64,000 nt of DNA from Bacillus sp. SD088 (GTDB lineage Bacteria > Bacillota > Bacilli > Bacillales > Bacillaceae_C), in contig NZ_JADIJK010000024.1 of assembly GCF_017355205.1 (NCBI RefSeq), positions 1 through 64,000 on the forward strand, read 5' to 3'. The notes under the pieces are model-generated. The model did no database searches. It saw only the letters and a program-made list of their open reading frames with translations, and was not told the origin of the DNA. A program made the translations under genes and the position numbers. Positions within the stretch are counted from its first letter, which is position 1; each line of letters opens with the position of its first letter. Below are positions 1 to 8,800 of the stretch, piece after piece.

Positions 1-54
1 TTGCACTCGATTTACGAGCCAGCTCTCCCTTTTACGAGTTTCCCAACACAAAGC

Positions 55-80
55 GGCCCACCATCATATGATGGTGGGCC
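55..80. terminator. 26-bp perfect palindrome, probable terminator of the nitroreductase gene
   Basis: A perfect inverted repeat (GGCCCACCATCAT and its complement) lies 19 bases past the stop of the minus-strand nitroreductase. The T-run on that strand is poor, so the terminator call is tentative. It could be a plain mRNA-end hairpin. Confidence 0.5.
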
Positions 81-98
81 ACAAGCATATATTTCATT

Positions 99-653
99 TT
101 AAAAACTGGTCATTTTTTCCGCAGGATCAATTCGCTTCCGCACTTTTTGGGCGATGATGTCTTTATCAAAGTAACCGACGTTTAGGACGCCAATAATTTT
201 TTCACCTGGTTGGATATTGAGTGCTTCACGAAATTGCGGGTCACGGATATGCTGCGGTGTTTTCCAGGCCATGCCTAAGTCTTTTTCCCATGCTAGCAGC
301 TGTAAATTTTGAATCATGCAGCTTGCTGCAGCAAAGTTTTCTTCTGCTTGTTTCTGACGGGGGTCGTCGTCAATAACAACAACTAGAAATGCTGGAACAA
401 TGTTAAATTTATTACGAACTGAATCATGCATACTTCGCTCATGACAAGGTAGAATCGCTTTAATAAACGCGTCTCTTCTCTCGCCAGACACAAAGATAAA
501 CCGCCATGGTTCACGAAGTTTGTGGTTTGGTGCCCAGACAGCATCTTTCAATAATGATAGGACAAGATCTTGGCTGACTTCCTTATCAAGATATCCGTTC
601 TTTACGGAAGTTCTTTCCCGAATAATTTGAGCAATCGATGTAGTCGCTAACAT
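99..653 (-). CDS. yfhC: Nitroreductase family protein, YfhC-like
   Basis: FMN-dependent nitroreductase-fold protein of 184 residues, presumably cytoplasmic and using NAD(P)H to reduce nitro or quinone-type substrates. Early residues match the family pattern (a short helix, then RTSV, then a WAPNHKLREPWRF-type segment that contacts flavin), and the GVLNVGY segment near the C-terminus is typical. The ATG at 653 is chosen over an upstream in-frame start because GGAGG lies seven bases before it and the Fur box occupies the longer N-terminus. B. subtilis yfhC is a Fur-regulated nitroreductase, and the Fur box here supports the same assignment. The substrate cannot be inferred. Confidence 0.85.
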   Translation of the reverse strand: MLATTSIAQIIRERTSVKNGYLDKEVSQDLVLSLLKDAVWAPNHKLREPWRFIFVSGERRDAFIKAILPCHERSMHDSVRNKFNIVPAFLVVVIDDDPRQKQAEENFAAASCMIQNLQLLAWEKDLGMAWKTPQHIRDPQFREALNIQPGEKIIGVLNVGYFDKDIIAQKVRKRIDPAEKMTSF

Positions 654-667
654 TTTCAACCTCCAAA

Positions 668-700
668 GATAATGATAATCATTTTCATTCATTTATCATA
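668..700 (-). promoter_or_regulatory. Fur box and -10 element of the nitroreductase gene
   Basis: The 19 bases at 668-686 (GATAATGATAATCATTTTC) match the classical Fur box GATAATGATAATCATTATC at 18 of 19 positions. A minus-strand -10 hexamer TATGAT lies at 695-700, so the Fur site covers the start of transcription and sits just before the SD. Iron-replete repression is inferred. Confidence 0.85.
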
Positions 701-731
701 CCATGATTCTTTTTTAAATCAAGAAACAACT

Positions 732-755
732 AAAAAGAGCCTCGTTCTGAGACTC
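732..755 (-). terminator. Intrinsic terminator of pdp
   Basis: On the minus strand GAGTCTC-agaac-GAGGCTC (7 bp with one G-U pair) is followed by TTTTT. It lies just past the pdp stop codon. Confidence 0.75.
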
Positions 756-762
756 CTTCCCT

Positions 763-2061
763 CTAAAAATATCCATGGATCAATGGGACAGATTCGGGCT
801 TTTCCTTGGAAAATCGATATGCATTCTGGATTCTCATTGCAACATCTTCAACCATTTCCTTATTGCTGTGAATGGTGGCAATAACCTCGTCCTTTGCAAC
901 CGTATCACCGATTTTTTTATGTAAAACGACACCAACGCTTAAATCGATCTTTGATTCTTTGGTTTCCCGACCTGCCCCTAACATCATAGCTGCGATCCCG
1001 ATTTCCTCTGCAATAATTTCGGAAATAAAGCCAGATTCCTTAATTTTTACTGGAATTTGATACTTGGCTTCTGGTAGTTTTTGAAAGTCATCCACAACAG
1101 TGGGATCTCCACCTTGATCTTTTAAAAATTGTTTAAAAACTGATAAGGCCTTTCCATTTTCGATTACTTCCAGTAAATGCGCGCGCGCTTCTTCCTCTGT
1201 TTCTGCCGCACCTGCTAACAGGACCATTTTACTGCCTAAGACAAGACATAGCTCTTGTAAATCCGCCGGACCATTCCCCTGCAAGGTTTCAATGGCCTCT
1301 TTCATCTCAAGCGTATTTCCAACAGCAAAACCAAGGGGTTGACTCATATCCGATATCACAGCACTTGTTTTTCTCCCCACTTGGTTGCCAATTTCCACCA
1401 TGGCTTTTGCCAAAGCTTCCGCATCTGCTAAGCTTTTCATAAAAGCACCTGAGCCGACTTTGACATCCAATACAATTGCGTCTGCACCCGCTGCAATTTT
1501 TTTACTCATAATGGAGCTCGCGATTAATGGGATTGAATTAACTGTCGCGGTTACATCACGTAAGCTGTAGATTTTTTTATCAGCTGGGGTTAAATTCCCC
1601 GACTGACCGACAACCGCAATCTTATTACGGTTCACTAGCTCCATAAACCTTTGTTCCGAGATTTCTACATGGAAACCGGGAATGGACTCTAATTTATCGA
1701 TCGTTCCGCCTGTATGCCCCAATCCTCTACCAGACATTTTCGCAACTGGAACTCCTAGAGCTGCTACAAGTGGAGCTAAGATTAATGTCGTTGTATCTCC
1801 GACTCCTCCTGTTGAATGCTTATCGACTTTCACTCCACGAATATCTGCTAAGTCAATTGTATCGCCTGAGTCCACCATCGCCATGGTAAGTGTCGCGGTT
1901 TCTTCCGCTGTCATGCCTTGGAAATAAACGGCCATTAAAAACGCAGACATTTGATAATCAGGAATGCTCCCAGTCGTATATCCATCAATAACAAAGCGAA
2001 TCTCTTCACTAGATAAAGATTCTCCATCCCTTTTCTTTGCTAAAATATCAACCATTCTCAA
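763..2061 (-). CDS. pdp: Pyrimidine-nucleoside phosphorylase
   Basis: Phosphorolysis of uridine, thymidine and deoxyuridine to base plus (deoxy)ribose-1-phosphate, for nucleoside salvage. About 432 residues, the usual family size. Seen: KHSTGGVGD phosphate-binding loop near residue 81, the family signature [11 protein letters not shown] near 110, [19 protein letters not shown], and a C-terminal alpha/beta domain starting near 335. Start choice: TTG at 2061 gives MRMVDIL, as in relatives, with AAGGGTGAT just upstream; ATG at 2067 or GTG at 2070 are alternatives, but the promoter would leave them almost leaderless. In B. subtilis pdp sits in the dra-nupC-pdp operon; here it stands alone with its own promoter and terminator. 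Confidence 0.95.
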   Translation of the reverse strand: MRMVDILAKKRDGESLSSEEIRFVIDGYTTGSIPDYQMSAFLMAVYFQGMTAEETATLTMAMVDSGDTIDLADIRGVKVDKHSTGGVGDTTTLILAPLVAALGVPVAKMSGRGLGHTGGTIDKLESIPGFHVEISEQRFMELVNRNKIAVVGQSGNLTPADKKIYSLRDVTATVNSIPLIASSIMSKKIAAGADAIVLDVKVGSGAFMKSLADAEALAKAMVEIGNQVGRKTSAVISDMSQPLGFAVGNTLEMKEAIETLQGNGPADLQELCLVLGSKMVLLAGAAETEEEARAHLLEVIENGKALSVFKQFLKDQGGDPTVVDDFQKLPEAKYQIPVKIKESGFISEIIAEEIGIAAMMLGAGRETKESKIDLSVGVVLHKKIGDTVAKDEVIATIHSNKEMVEDVAMRIQNAYRFSKEKPESVPLIHGYF

Positions 2062-2085
2062 TTCCATCACCCTTTCCTTCCTTTA

Positions 2086-2113
2086 ATATTATTATTTCTG
2101 AAGGATATGTCAA
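2086..2113 (-). promoter_or_regulatory. Sigma-A promoter of pdp
   Basis: Minus strand: -35 TTGACA (2108-2113), 16-bp spacer, -10 TAATAT (2086-2091). Predicted transcription start is about 2079. The remaining 200 bases up to the next promoter at 2311 hold nothing I recognise beyond a G7 run near 2214. Confidence 0.7.
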
Positions 2114-2310
2114 AATCCTCCTATTCAATTAGCCTTAAAAGATCTATTACGTTTTTTCACAAATCACAAGTATGCTAGATATAAAGGCATAATGTCAGCT
2201 AATAGAATCAGCTGGGGGGGCTTGATTCCCAAAATTGCCTGGGACTAGATGAATTATTAGAATACGATGTATACGAGTGAGTGTGTAAACCTACAGCCGA
2301 ATGAACTTCA

Positions 2311-2339
2311 TTGTCTTATAGATGAACTTCTTATACAAT
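2311..2339 (+). promoter_or_regulatory. Promoter of the SARP-type response regulator
   Basis: -35 TTGTCT (2311-2316), 17-bp spacer, -10 TACAAT (2334-2339). The promoter at 5710-5738 before the hybrid kinase has the same -10, spacer length and a near-identical -35, so the two look paralogous. Confidence 0.7.
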
Positions 2340-2382
2340 GTCAATAACTGTAATTCACATAGTGATTAAGGGGAGAATATTC

Positions 2383-3525
2383 GTGAGGGCCATACTTATT
2401 GATGATGAACCATTAGCTTTGGAATATCTTGAATTCCAAATTAAAAAAATAAGCAATTTACAAATTGCGGGGAAATTTAACTATTTTAATCTGCAAAAGC
2501 ATTCCTTATTACTTCAAGAGATTCAAGTTGTGTTTTTGGATATAGAAATGCCAAATACAAATGGGTTAGAGTTGGCGTCTCAGCTTTTAGAAATCAATTC
2601 ATCCCTAATGGTCATTTTCGTCACAGCTCATCAAGAATATGCTTTACAAGCTTTCGAATTAAATGCACTAGACTACGTTATGAAACCGCTCCAATTAGAT
2701 CGCCTGCAAAAAGCATTGGAACGGATCGAAGTAAATATTCGCGCTCAAACGAATGATCCCTTTTCCATCCGTACCTCCTTACAAATAAAAGTATGTGGTG
2801 AATTTTCCCTTTCTTTAGCTGAAAAAAAACTACCTAATTTAAAATGGCGAACATCTAAATCTCAAGAACTATTTCTCTATTTACTTCATAACTTTGGGAA
2901 ATCTATTCATAAGACGGAACTACTGGAAATCCTGTGGCCAGAAATGGATGAGGATAAGGCTTATCCTCAGTTGTATACTGCGATCTATCACACAAGAAAA
3001 ACACTGCATCCATTGAGGGAGCATTTGTCCATTAAAAATGAAACAGGGGGCTATATGCTGGTCATTCAAAATAGCTTCATTGATATTAACGAATGGGAAA
3101 AAACGGTACAAAGTGCTCTATCCATTGACTCCAAGTCGATTACGAAATATGAGGAAACGATGAATTTATATACAGGTTCTTACCTACAAGACTATGATTA
3201 CATTTGGGCTGAGTCAGAGCGATACCGCTTGGATCAGTTATGGGTGAAGACTGCTACCCGAATAGCGGAGTGGTATGAAAACAATCAAGATCTGGAAGAA
3301 GCCGAAGCTTGGTATCTTAAAATTTGCGCTATAGCGCCAGAAGACGAACATTCCCATTTTGCATTAATGAAATTATATGCCCGTTTTAACTATGGGCTAT
3401 TAATAGACCATCAATATAACCAATTGAAAAGGACTTTGGAGAATTTAGATCTCTCCATATCCCCTGTTATTCAGGAATGGTATGATCAATACCGTAATAA
3501 GAGAAAAACAGAGGCTGGAACCTAG
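2383..3525 (+). CDS. Response regulator with SARP-like winged helix and BTAD domain
   Basis: 380-residue transcriptional regulator. Residues 1-120 are a receiver: acidic pocket D7/D8, phospho-acceptor D53 (in VVFLDIEMP), TAH segment near 81, and the KPL loop. Residues about 130-220 form an OmpR/SARP-type winged helix (LKWRTSKSQELFLYLL... LWPEMDEDKA), followed by a helical BTAD/TPR-like domain to the C-terminus. The GTG at 2383 is preferred because AAGGGGAG lies nine bases upstream and the protein then starts MRAILIDDE; the longer reading frame adds residues with no receiver homology. The likely partner is the hybrid kinase at 5844, which sits behind a remnant of a similar regulator gene. Target genes are unknown. 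Confidence 0.85.
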   Translation: MRAILIDDEPLALEYLEFQIKKISNLQIAGKFNYFNLQKHSLLLQEIQVVFLDIEMPNTNGLELASQLLEINSSLMVIFVTAHQEYALQAFELNALDYVMKPLQLDRLQKALERIEVNIRAQTNDPFSIRTSLQIKVCGEFSLSLAEKKLPNLKWRTSKSQELFLYLLHNFGKSIHKTELLEILWPEMDEDKAYPQLYTAIYHTRKTLHPLREHLSIKNETGGYMLVIQNSFIDINEWEKTVQSALSIDSKSITKYEETMNLYTGSYLQDYDYIWAESERYRLDQLWVKTATRIAEWYENNQDLEEAEAWYLKICAIAPEDEHSHFALMKLYARFNYGLLIDHQYNQLKRTLENLDLSISPVIQEWYDQYRNKRKTEAGT

Positions 3526-3549
3526 CATGATGCCTAGAATACCCATACA

Positions 3550-3587
3550 AAAAGACGAAGCACGATACCTTTTCTCGCTTCGTCTTT
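3550..3587. terminator. Bidirectional terminator between the response regulator and mscL
   Basis: AAAGACGAAGC / GCTTCGTCTTT stem with a 16-base loop. A and T runs on both sides let it serve both convergent genes. Confidence 0.85.
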
Positions 3588-3603
3588 CTGTTATTGTGCA
3601 TAT

Positions 3604-4020
3604 TTACAATGTTGAATCTCGTTCTCCGACTTCCTCCTTGTGATTTTGCTCTTTCAACAAGTCACGAATTTCTGATAGTAGTGCCACATCTGGTGCAATT
3701 TCTATTTCTTCTTCCACGACCGCTTCTTCCCTTTTCCTTCTCAGGCTTCCTATTAATTTGATAAATAGGAAGATAGAAGCAGCGATAATAATGAAGTCAA
3801 CTACACTTTGAATAAAGACGCCATAAGCTACTTTCGCGTCTCCGATTAAGAAAAAGAGATTTTTAAAACTATGGCCGCCAAGCAGTGCGCCAACTAGCGG
3901 CATAATGATATCTTCAACCAAGGAGGAGACGATTTTCCCAAACGCGCCCCCTATCACAACCGCTACTGCTAAATCCATTACATTTCCTTGGATCGCAAAT
4001 TTTTTAAATTCTTCCCACAA
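3604..4020 (-). CDS. mscL: Large-conductance mechanosensitive channel MscL
   Basis: Pentameric membrane valve that opens under membrane tension during osmotic downshock. 138 residues. The N-terminal amphipathic helix WEEFKKFAIQGNVMDLAV runs into TM1 (AVVIGGAFGKIVSSLVEDIIMP), then a periplasmic-side loop and TM2 (YGVFIQSVVDFIIIAASIFLF), ending in a charged cytoplasmic helix with LLSEIRDLLK. The start is taken as TTG at 4020: AGGGAGG is centred nine bases upstream and the protein then begins MWEEFKKF as relatives do (MWNEFKAF in B. subtilis). An in-frame ATG at 4041 would contain that SD inside the coding region. Confidence 0.93.
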   Translation of the reverse strand: MWEEFKKFAIQGNVMDLAVAVVIGGAFGKIVSSLVEDIIMPLVGALLGGHSFKNLFFLIGDAKVAYGVFIQSVVDFIIIAASIFLFIKLIGSLRRKREEAVVEEEIEIAPDVALLSEIRDLLKEQNHKEEVGERDSTL

Positions 4021-4228
4021 AATAATTGCCTCCCTTTTCATCACTATATTGTCTATGTATTTCGAGCGAAATTTCCTCAAAAAGCGTATCAGTTTTTCTT
4101 TAAAAGCTCAAGCTGGATTGCAAACAAAGGACCAATGTCCTATTCTTTATTTTTCCGCAAAATTCTACCATTTCAAGTTCGATTCTCTTTATAATAAAAA
4201 GAGGCATTGGATGAAGGAGGCTTTATGT

Positions 4229-4783
4229 ATGGAAGATAAACAAAATAAGTATGAATGGGTGAAAACCCTGGTCATTGTTGTCGTAATTACGATCGCCATT
4301 CGTACATTCTTATTTACCCCTGTCTCAGTCGATGGTGCTTCGATGGAACCGACTCTGCATGATCGCGAAAAAATCATTGTCAGTAAAACAATCAATTGGA
4401 TCGGAGACATCCATCGAGGGGATATCGTCATCATTAAAGACCCTGAAGAAAAAATAAACTATGTCAAAAGGGTGATTGGGCTCCCCGGTGAAACAATCGC
4501 AATGGAGAATGATCATTTGCAAATTAATGGCAAAGAAATAGATGAATCCTATTTAAATGAAGCAAAAAAGATTACAAATCAGCATGGCACCAAACTAACA
4601 GAGGACTTTGAGCCCGTTACCGTTCCAAAAAATCAATATTTTGTCATGGGCGATAATCGACCAAATAGTATGGATAGTCGTGGTGTAGCACCCTTTTCTT
4701 TAGGCTTTATCCCGGAGGACGAGATCATTGGGAAAAGTAAGTTAGTAATTTTCCCTTTTCAAAATATTCGCATGACACATTAA
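4229..4783 (+). CDS. Type I signal peptidase
   Basis: Membrane-bound serine protease that removes signal peptides from secreted pre-proteins. 184 residues: one N-terminal membrane anchor (about 11-29), then the catalytic domain outside. The catalytic dyad is visible as S38 in GASMEPT and K80 in YVKRVIGLPGE; the conserved box MGDNRPNSMDSRG follows near residue 145. The ATG at 4229 has AAGGAGG eight bases upstream; the much longer frame that opens at 3905 only overlaps mscL antisense. Bacillus species carry several paralogues (SipS, SipT, SipU, SipV, SipW) and I cannot say which is meant. It lies head-to-head with mscL. Confidence 0.93.
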   Translation: MEDKQNKYEWVKTLVIVVVITIAIRTFLFTPVSVDGASMEPTLHDREKIIVSKTINWIGDIHRGDIVIIKDPEEKINYVKRVIGLPGETIAMENDHLQINGKEIDESYLNEAKKITNQHGTKLTEDFEPVTVPKNQYFVMGDNRPNSMDSRGVAPFSLGFIPEDEIIGKSKLVIFPFQNIRMTH

Positions 4784-4840
4784 TTGGGGACTGTCCCCCA
4801 ACCCGGTAGCACGTTAACGCGTTGAGGGACAGTCCCCAAC
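4784..4840. repeat. Inverted repeat of the GGGGACTGTCCCC type
   Basis: Arms TTGGGGACTGTCCCTCAAC-like, complementary over about 17 bases, around a core holding CGTTAACGCG. A related element with GGGGCCTGACCCCC arms sits at 13340. Such repeats are scattered through Bacillaceae genomes. Here it can serve as a terminator for the signal peptidase gene. Confidence 0.8.
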
Positions 4841-4859
4841 ATTCTTTCAAAGAAAGGGA

Positions 4860-5171
4860 GTGATTGGAATCGTAACGGCTTTATATGTTTTTGGCATCAT
4901 AGGAGTGGTGATAAGTTTGGTGGTCGGCTTTCTTTCTGGGAGCTTTTGGATGTTTCTGCTTGCGGTCGTAGGGGGTGCTATTTTTGCTATCATCCAATTT
5001 GCTTTAGCGAACGTACTAGAGAAACAAGAGACGATTCTTCAGTATTTACAGCAACAAAGTCACTTCCTGAGGAAACAGTGTGGAGCAGAGGTCAAAAAAT
5101 GTCCCAATTGTCAATATGAATTTGATGCCGCATTAAGCTCTTGCCCGCATTGTGGATCAAGAAAAGCGTAA
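4860..5171 (+). CDS. Small membrane protein with C-terminal zinc ribbon
   Basis: 103 residues, function not recognised. Two hydrophobic segments (about 6-25 and 28-47) are followed by a short polar helix rich in Q/L and a zinc ribbon with two Cys pairs (CPNC near 80, CPHC near 94). The start is uncertain: GTG at 4860 is the first in-frame start but overlaps the SD-like AAAGGGAG, and no in-frame ATG lies nearby. It follows the signal peptidase gene after an inverted repeat and may be transcribed from it. Proteins with a membrane hairpin plus zinc ribbon are common and mostly uncharacterised in Bacillaceae. Confidence 0.7.
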   Translation: MIGIVTALYVFGIIGVVISLVVGFLSGSFWMFLLAVVGGAIFAIIQFALANVLEKQETILQYLQQQSHFLRKQCGAEVKKCPNCQYEFDAALSSCPHCGSRKA

Positions 5172-5211
5172 GGCCGCTACCTTCGACAAGTATATGTTAT
5201 GAGAAAAGAAA

Positions 5212-5425
5212 GGCGTTCTTGACCTGACCTGAAATTTCTCTTCATCAGAATGATTATTTTCTTCTGTCAGGTCCGTCTCTCCTTGTGTAACTGATTGCTC
5301 GTTCTCGTCTTCTGAAGTTTCTCCAGCCATTACTTTAGCTTTGATAATAAAAAACTTCCTTTAGCTTCAGGGTTTTCCTAGCCTCCTCATCAAAGGTAAC
5401 AGCAGACTTACTCTTTTTCTCACTT
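5212..5425 (-). pseudogene. Frameshifted coding remnant, unrecognised
   Basis: On the minus strand one frame reads SEKKSKSAVTFDEEARKTLK... up to about 5350 and a second continues with FIIKAKVMAGETSEDENEQ, rich in E, D, Q and T, to about 5215. The two join if one T is dropped from the T-run near 5350. No start or SD is seen. The composition is protein-like and unlike the surrounding AT-rich spacer, so a decayed gene is likely. I do not know the family. From 5426 to 5709 I see no gene. Confidence 0.4.
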
Positions 5426-5709
5426 CCCCTCCCTTATATTCAGTGGCATACTTATGTATGCTAAAGAGTACTTTAAACTTACTCAATAATTTTAAACAAG
5501 GTTGGATAAGAAATACAAATTAGGTATAAATACTTATCCTTGAAATAAGAACTCATACCATGTTTTTGGATGTAGCGTCTATATAAAAGTTAATAACATG
5601 AGATTCACATTAAATGCTAAAGTCCTTTAAAATAATAGAGCAATCGATTATGAGGGATATCGGATTGATAGAAAACATTCTTTTTATGGAGAGAATGCAT
5701 TAATATGCA

Positions 5710-5738
5710 TTGTTTTGCCTACATACATCTTATACAAT
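5710..5738 (+). promoter_or_regulatory. Promoter of the leader ORF and hybrid kinase
   Basis: -35 TTGTTT (5710-5715), 17-bp spacer, -10 TACAAT (5733-5738). Shares CTTATACAATG with the promoter at 2311-2339 of the SARP-type regulator. Confidence 0.65.
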
Positions 5739-5778
5739 GTAATGAACCGAACATTCTTATTGGAATAAGGGGGGATGT

Positions 5779-5847
5779 ATGTTGAAGGCCATTTTAATTG
5801 ATATGATTGCGGGTGTAGGATTACATATGGGGAATGAATATTCATGA
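5779..5847 (+). CDS. 22-codon leader ORF, remnant of a response regulator start
   Basis: ATG at 5779 follows AAGGGGGGATGT. The product starts MLKAILID, matching MRAILIDDE of the regulator at 2383, and then diverges and stops at TGA (5845-5847). The stop overlaps the ATG of the hybrid kinase as ATGA. The most economical reading is an internal deletion that removed nearly all of a response regulator gene but kept its promoter, SD and first codons, leaving a short ORF that couples translation to the kinase. The kinase itself has no strong SD of its own. Whether the peptide has any function is unknown. Confidence 0.6.
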   Translation: MLKAILIDMIAGVGLHMGNEYS

Positions 5848-8800
5848 TAGAATCTATTAAACCATCTAAATGGTCTTTCTTTATTATCATTTTTCTTATT
5901 ATCATAACAGCTATTCGATTTTCCTGGATGAGCTTTTTAACTACACTTGACTATAAAGATTCCCCACATGCACATCATGGTGTACTCGATTTACGTGGAT
6001 GGGATTTTAATGATAGAGAAACGCTTCAATTAAACGGAGAATGGGACTTTTATCCTTCTACATTCATAACATCATCTGAACAGTTAAATAAACCTGCAAC
6101 TAGATTTATCACTGTACCAAGTAATTGGAATACATCGTTTGAAAAGGACGATTCCTTTCATTATGGAACGTACAGGCTCCGTATATTACTAGATGACAAT
6201 GATGAAAAGTTTTGGGGGCTACTCATCAATCAAAAATACAATAATGCTTCCGCTATCTACGTGAATGGCCAGCTTATCGGTAAAGCTGGTCAGGTAGCCA
6301 CTTCCGTAAAAAATTACAAAGGGAGTAATGTTCCCTTTACCGCTCCATTTAATTTAGATAACAATGAAATAGAGCTAATGATCCATGCTTCCAGCAACAA
6401 AAGTAGCGGCGGCATTATAAACCCCATTCATTTTGGATCAATGGATGCCATTCAGCATCGCAAATTATTATCAGAAGGGCTACAGCTTTTGCTTTGTGGT
6501 GTCTTATTATTACATAGTGTTTACGCTGCCATCTTATATTTCATTCGCTTTAAACCTAGGCAGGGTTTACTTTTTTTCTCCCTACTGCTTCTATGCACCA
6601 TTATTAGTGTACTTAGCTCGGATGATAAATTATTATTTAGATGGATTCCAGTAGATTATGATTGGAGAACCAGAATTACCTTCTTATCCTATATCGGTGT
6701 TGGAGCATTTATCCCACACATTATTAACAAATTATTTCCTATAAACTCCAATAAGCAGTTATTAAGGTATTTCACTGCTTTTTGTATAATATACGCATTA
6801 TTTATGCTAGTAGCACCACCAAGGACCATCATACTCTCAACCAGGGTACTGTTCTATGTCGTTTTCGCTTGTTCTATTATAATATCCATCTTAATCCTCC
6901 GAAAAGTAAAGATACCTAAAGAAGAGAGCATCTTTTTAATACTTGGTTGTCTCAGTATAGGCGTAAATATTATTTGGACCTTGATCCATAATTTCACAAC
7001 AACCACAATGCATTATCCATTTGACCTTATCATTGCCCTACTTTGTTTTGCGGCCTTTTGGTTTAAACGCTTTTCACGGATCGCTTCTGATGCAAAACAT
7101 TTAGCGGAAAAATTACAGTTGGAGAATCAACGTAAGGATGATTTCTTAGTCAATACCTCACATGAGCTAAGGAACCCATTACACGGTATTTCAAATGTTA
7201 TTCAATCTCTTTTAGATGACAAAACAGCCCCTCTTCACAAAGAACATCGGAGACGTTTGTCCATTTTAGATAATGTGGCTAAAAGGATGTCCTTTATGTT
7301 AAATGATTTACTGGATGTGACAAGATTAAAGGAAAAGACAATTCCATTGCATATTGAAAAAATTTTTATCCAAACGGTGGTTGCTGGTGTAATCGATATG
7401 ACGAAGTTAATGGCGGAAGGAAAGGCAGTTCAGCTGCGAATAGATATACCAGACTCGTTCCCTCCTGTAGCAGCAGATGAAACTCGCCTGATTCAAATCC
7501 TTTTTAATTTAATTCATAATGCAGTGAAATTTACGGACGAAGGAACCATTACGGTCCGAGCAACTATTCATCAGGAAATGGCTTATATAAAAATAGAGGA
7601 TACTGGAATTGGAATTCAGGAAAAGGAAATGGCGCATATATTCAAGCCTTATGAACAAGCAACAGTCAATAAAGAAAGGGGCAGCGGTGGATTTGGTTTA
7701 GGATTAAGTATTTGCAAGCAATTAGTGCAATTGCAAAATGGGGATTTAACTGTTCAGTCTACTCCAGGAAAGGGTTCTGTTTTCACTTTTACACTCCCTT
7801 TATTTAAAGGGGCTCATAATGCCAAAATATCGACATCTCAAATCATCAAAGAAAACACTGAACTTGCTGCAACAATAACAGACAGCTTGCAGTCGAATAG
7901 CACTAAAAACGCGCAAGGAAAACAAAAAATTTTAATCGTGGATGATGATCCAATAAATGTAGGTATTCTCCAATCAATCCTTGCTGGGGAAGAAAATTGC
8001 CTAATTATAGGGGTAACTAGTGCAAAACAAGCCATTGAAAAGTTCCAAACAGAGTCCTATGATCTTGTCATTGCTGATGTGATGATGCCGCAAATATCCG
8101 GATATGAGTTAACACAACTAATTCGAAAAAGTTTTTCTATTTCGGAGCTACCCGTACTCTTATTAACTGCACGTACACGTACGGAAGATATATTAGCAGG
8201 TTTTCAGGCAGGAGCAAATGATTATGTGACGAAGCCTGTTGCTTCACTGGAATTAAAAGCAAGAGTTCAAGCCTTAATAAAATTGAAAGTTTCCATCGAA
8301 GAACATATCCGTATGGAAGGAGCTTGGCTACAATCACAAATTCAACCACACTTTATTTTCAATACCTTAAATTCCATTGCGGCCCTTGGAGAATTGGATA
8401 TTTCCAAAATGCAACAACTTCTTGATGAATTTAATAATTATTTACGCTTGAGTTTTGATTTTCATAACGCGGATCCTGTTATTCCTCTAGAGCAGGAACT
8501 TTCCTTGGTGCGCTCTTACTTATATATTGAAAAAACAAGGTTTGGCAATCGATTGACGATCAAATGGAGGTTGGATACGAATGCTACTATTCTACTTCCC
8601 CCGTTATCGATACAACCTCTCGTTGAAAATGCTGTTAAACACGGTATCCTCAAACTTGCCGAAGGAGGGACAATTTCTATTGATATTATCGAGCACTCAT
8701 CTGATATTGAGGTTTCCATCACGGATAATGGAGTAGGAATGACAGCTGAAAAAATTAATAGGCTTTTAACTCGAGAAAAAGCAAGTGAGCGAACAAGCGT

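Noticed and set aside
3905-4228. N-terminal extension of the signal peptidase reading frame
   Set aside because: It runs antisense through mscL, has no SD, and the ATG at 4229 has AAGGAGG at the right distance and gives the normal family length.
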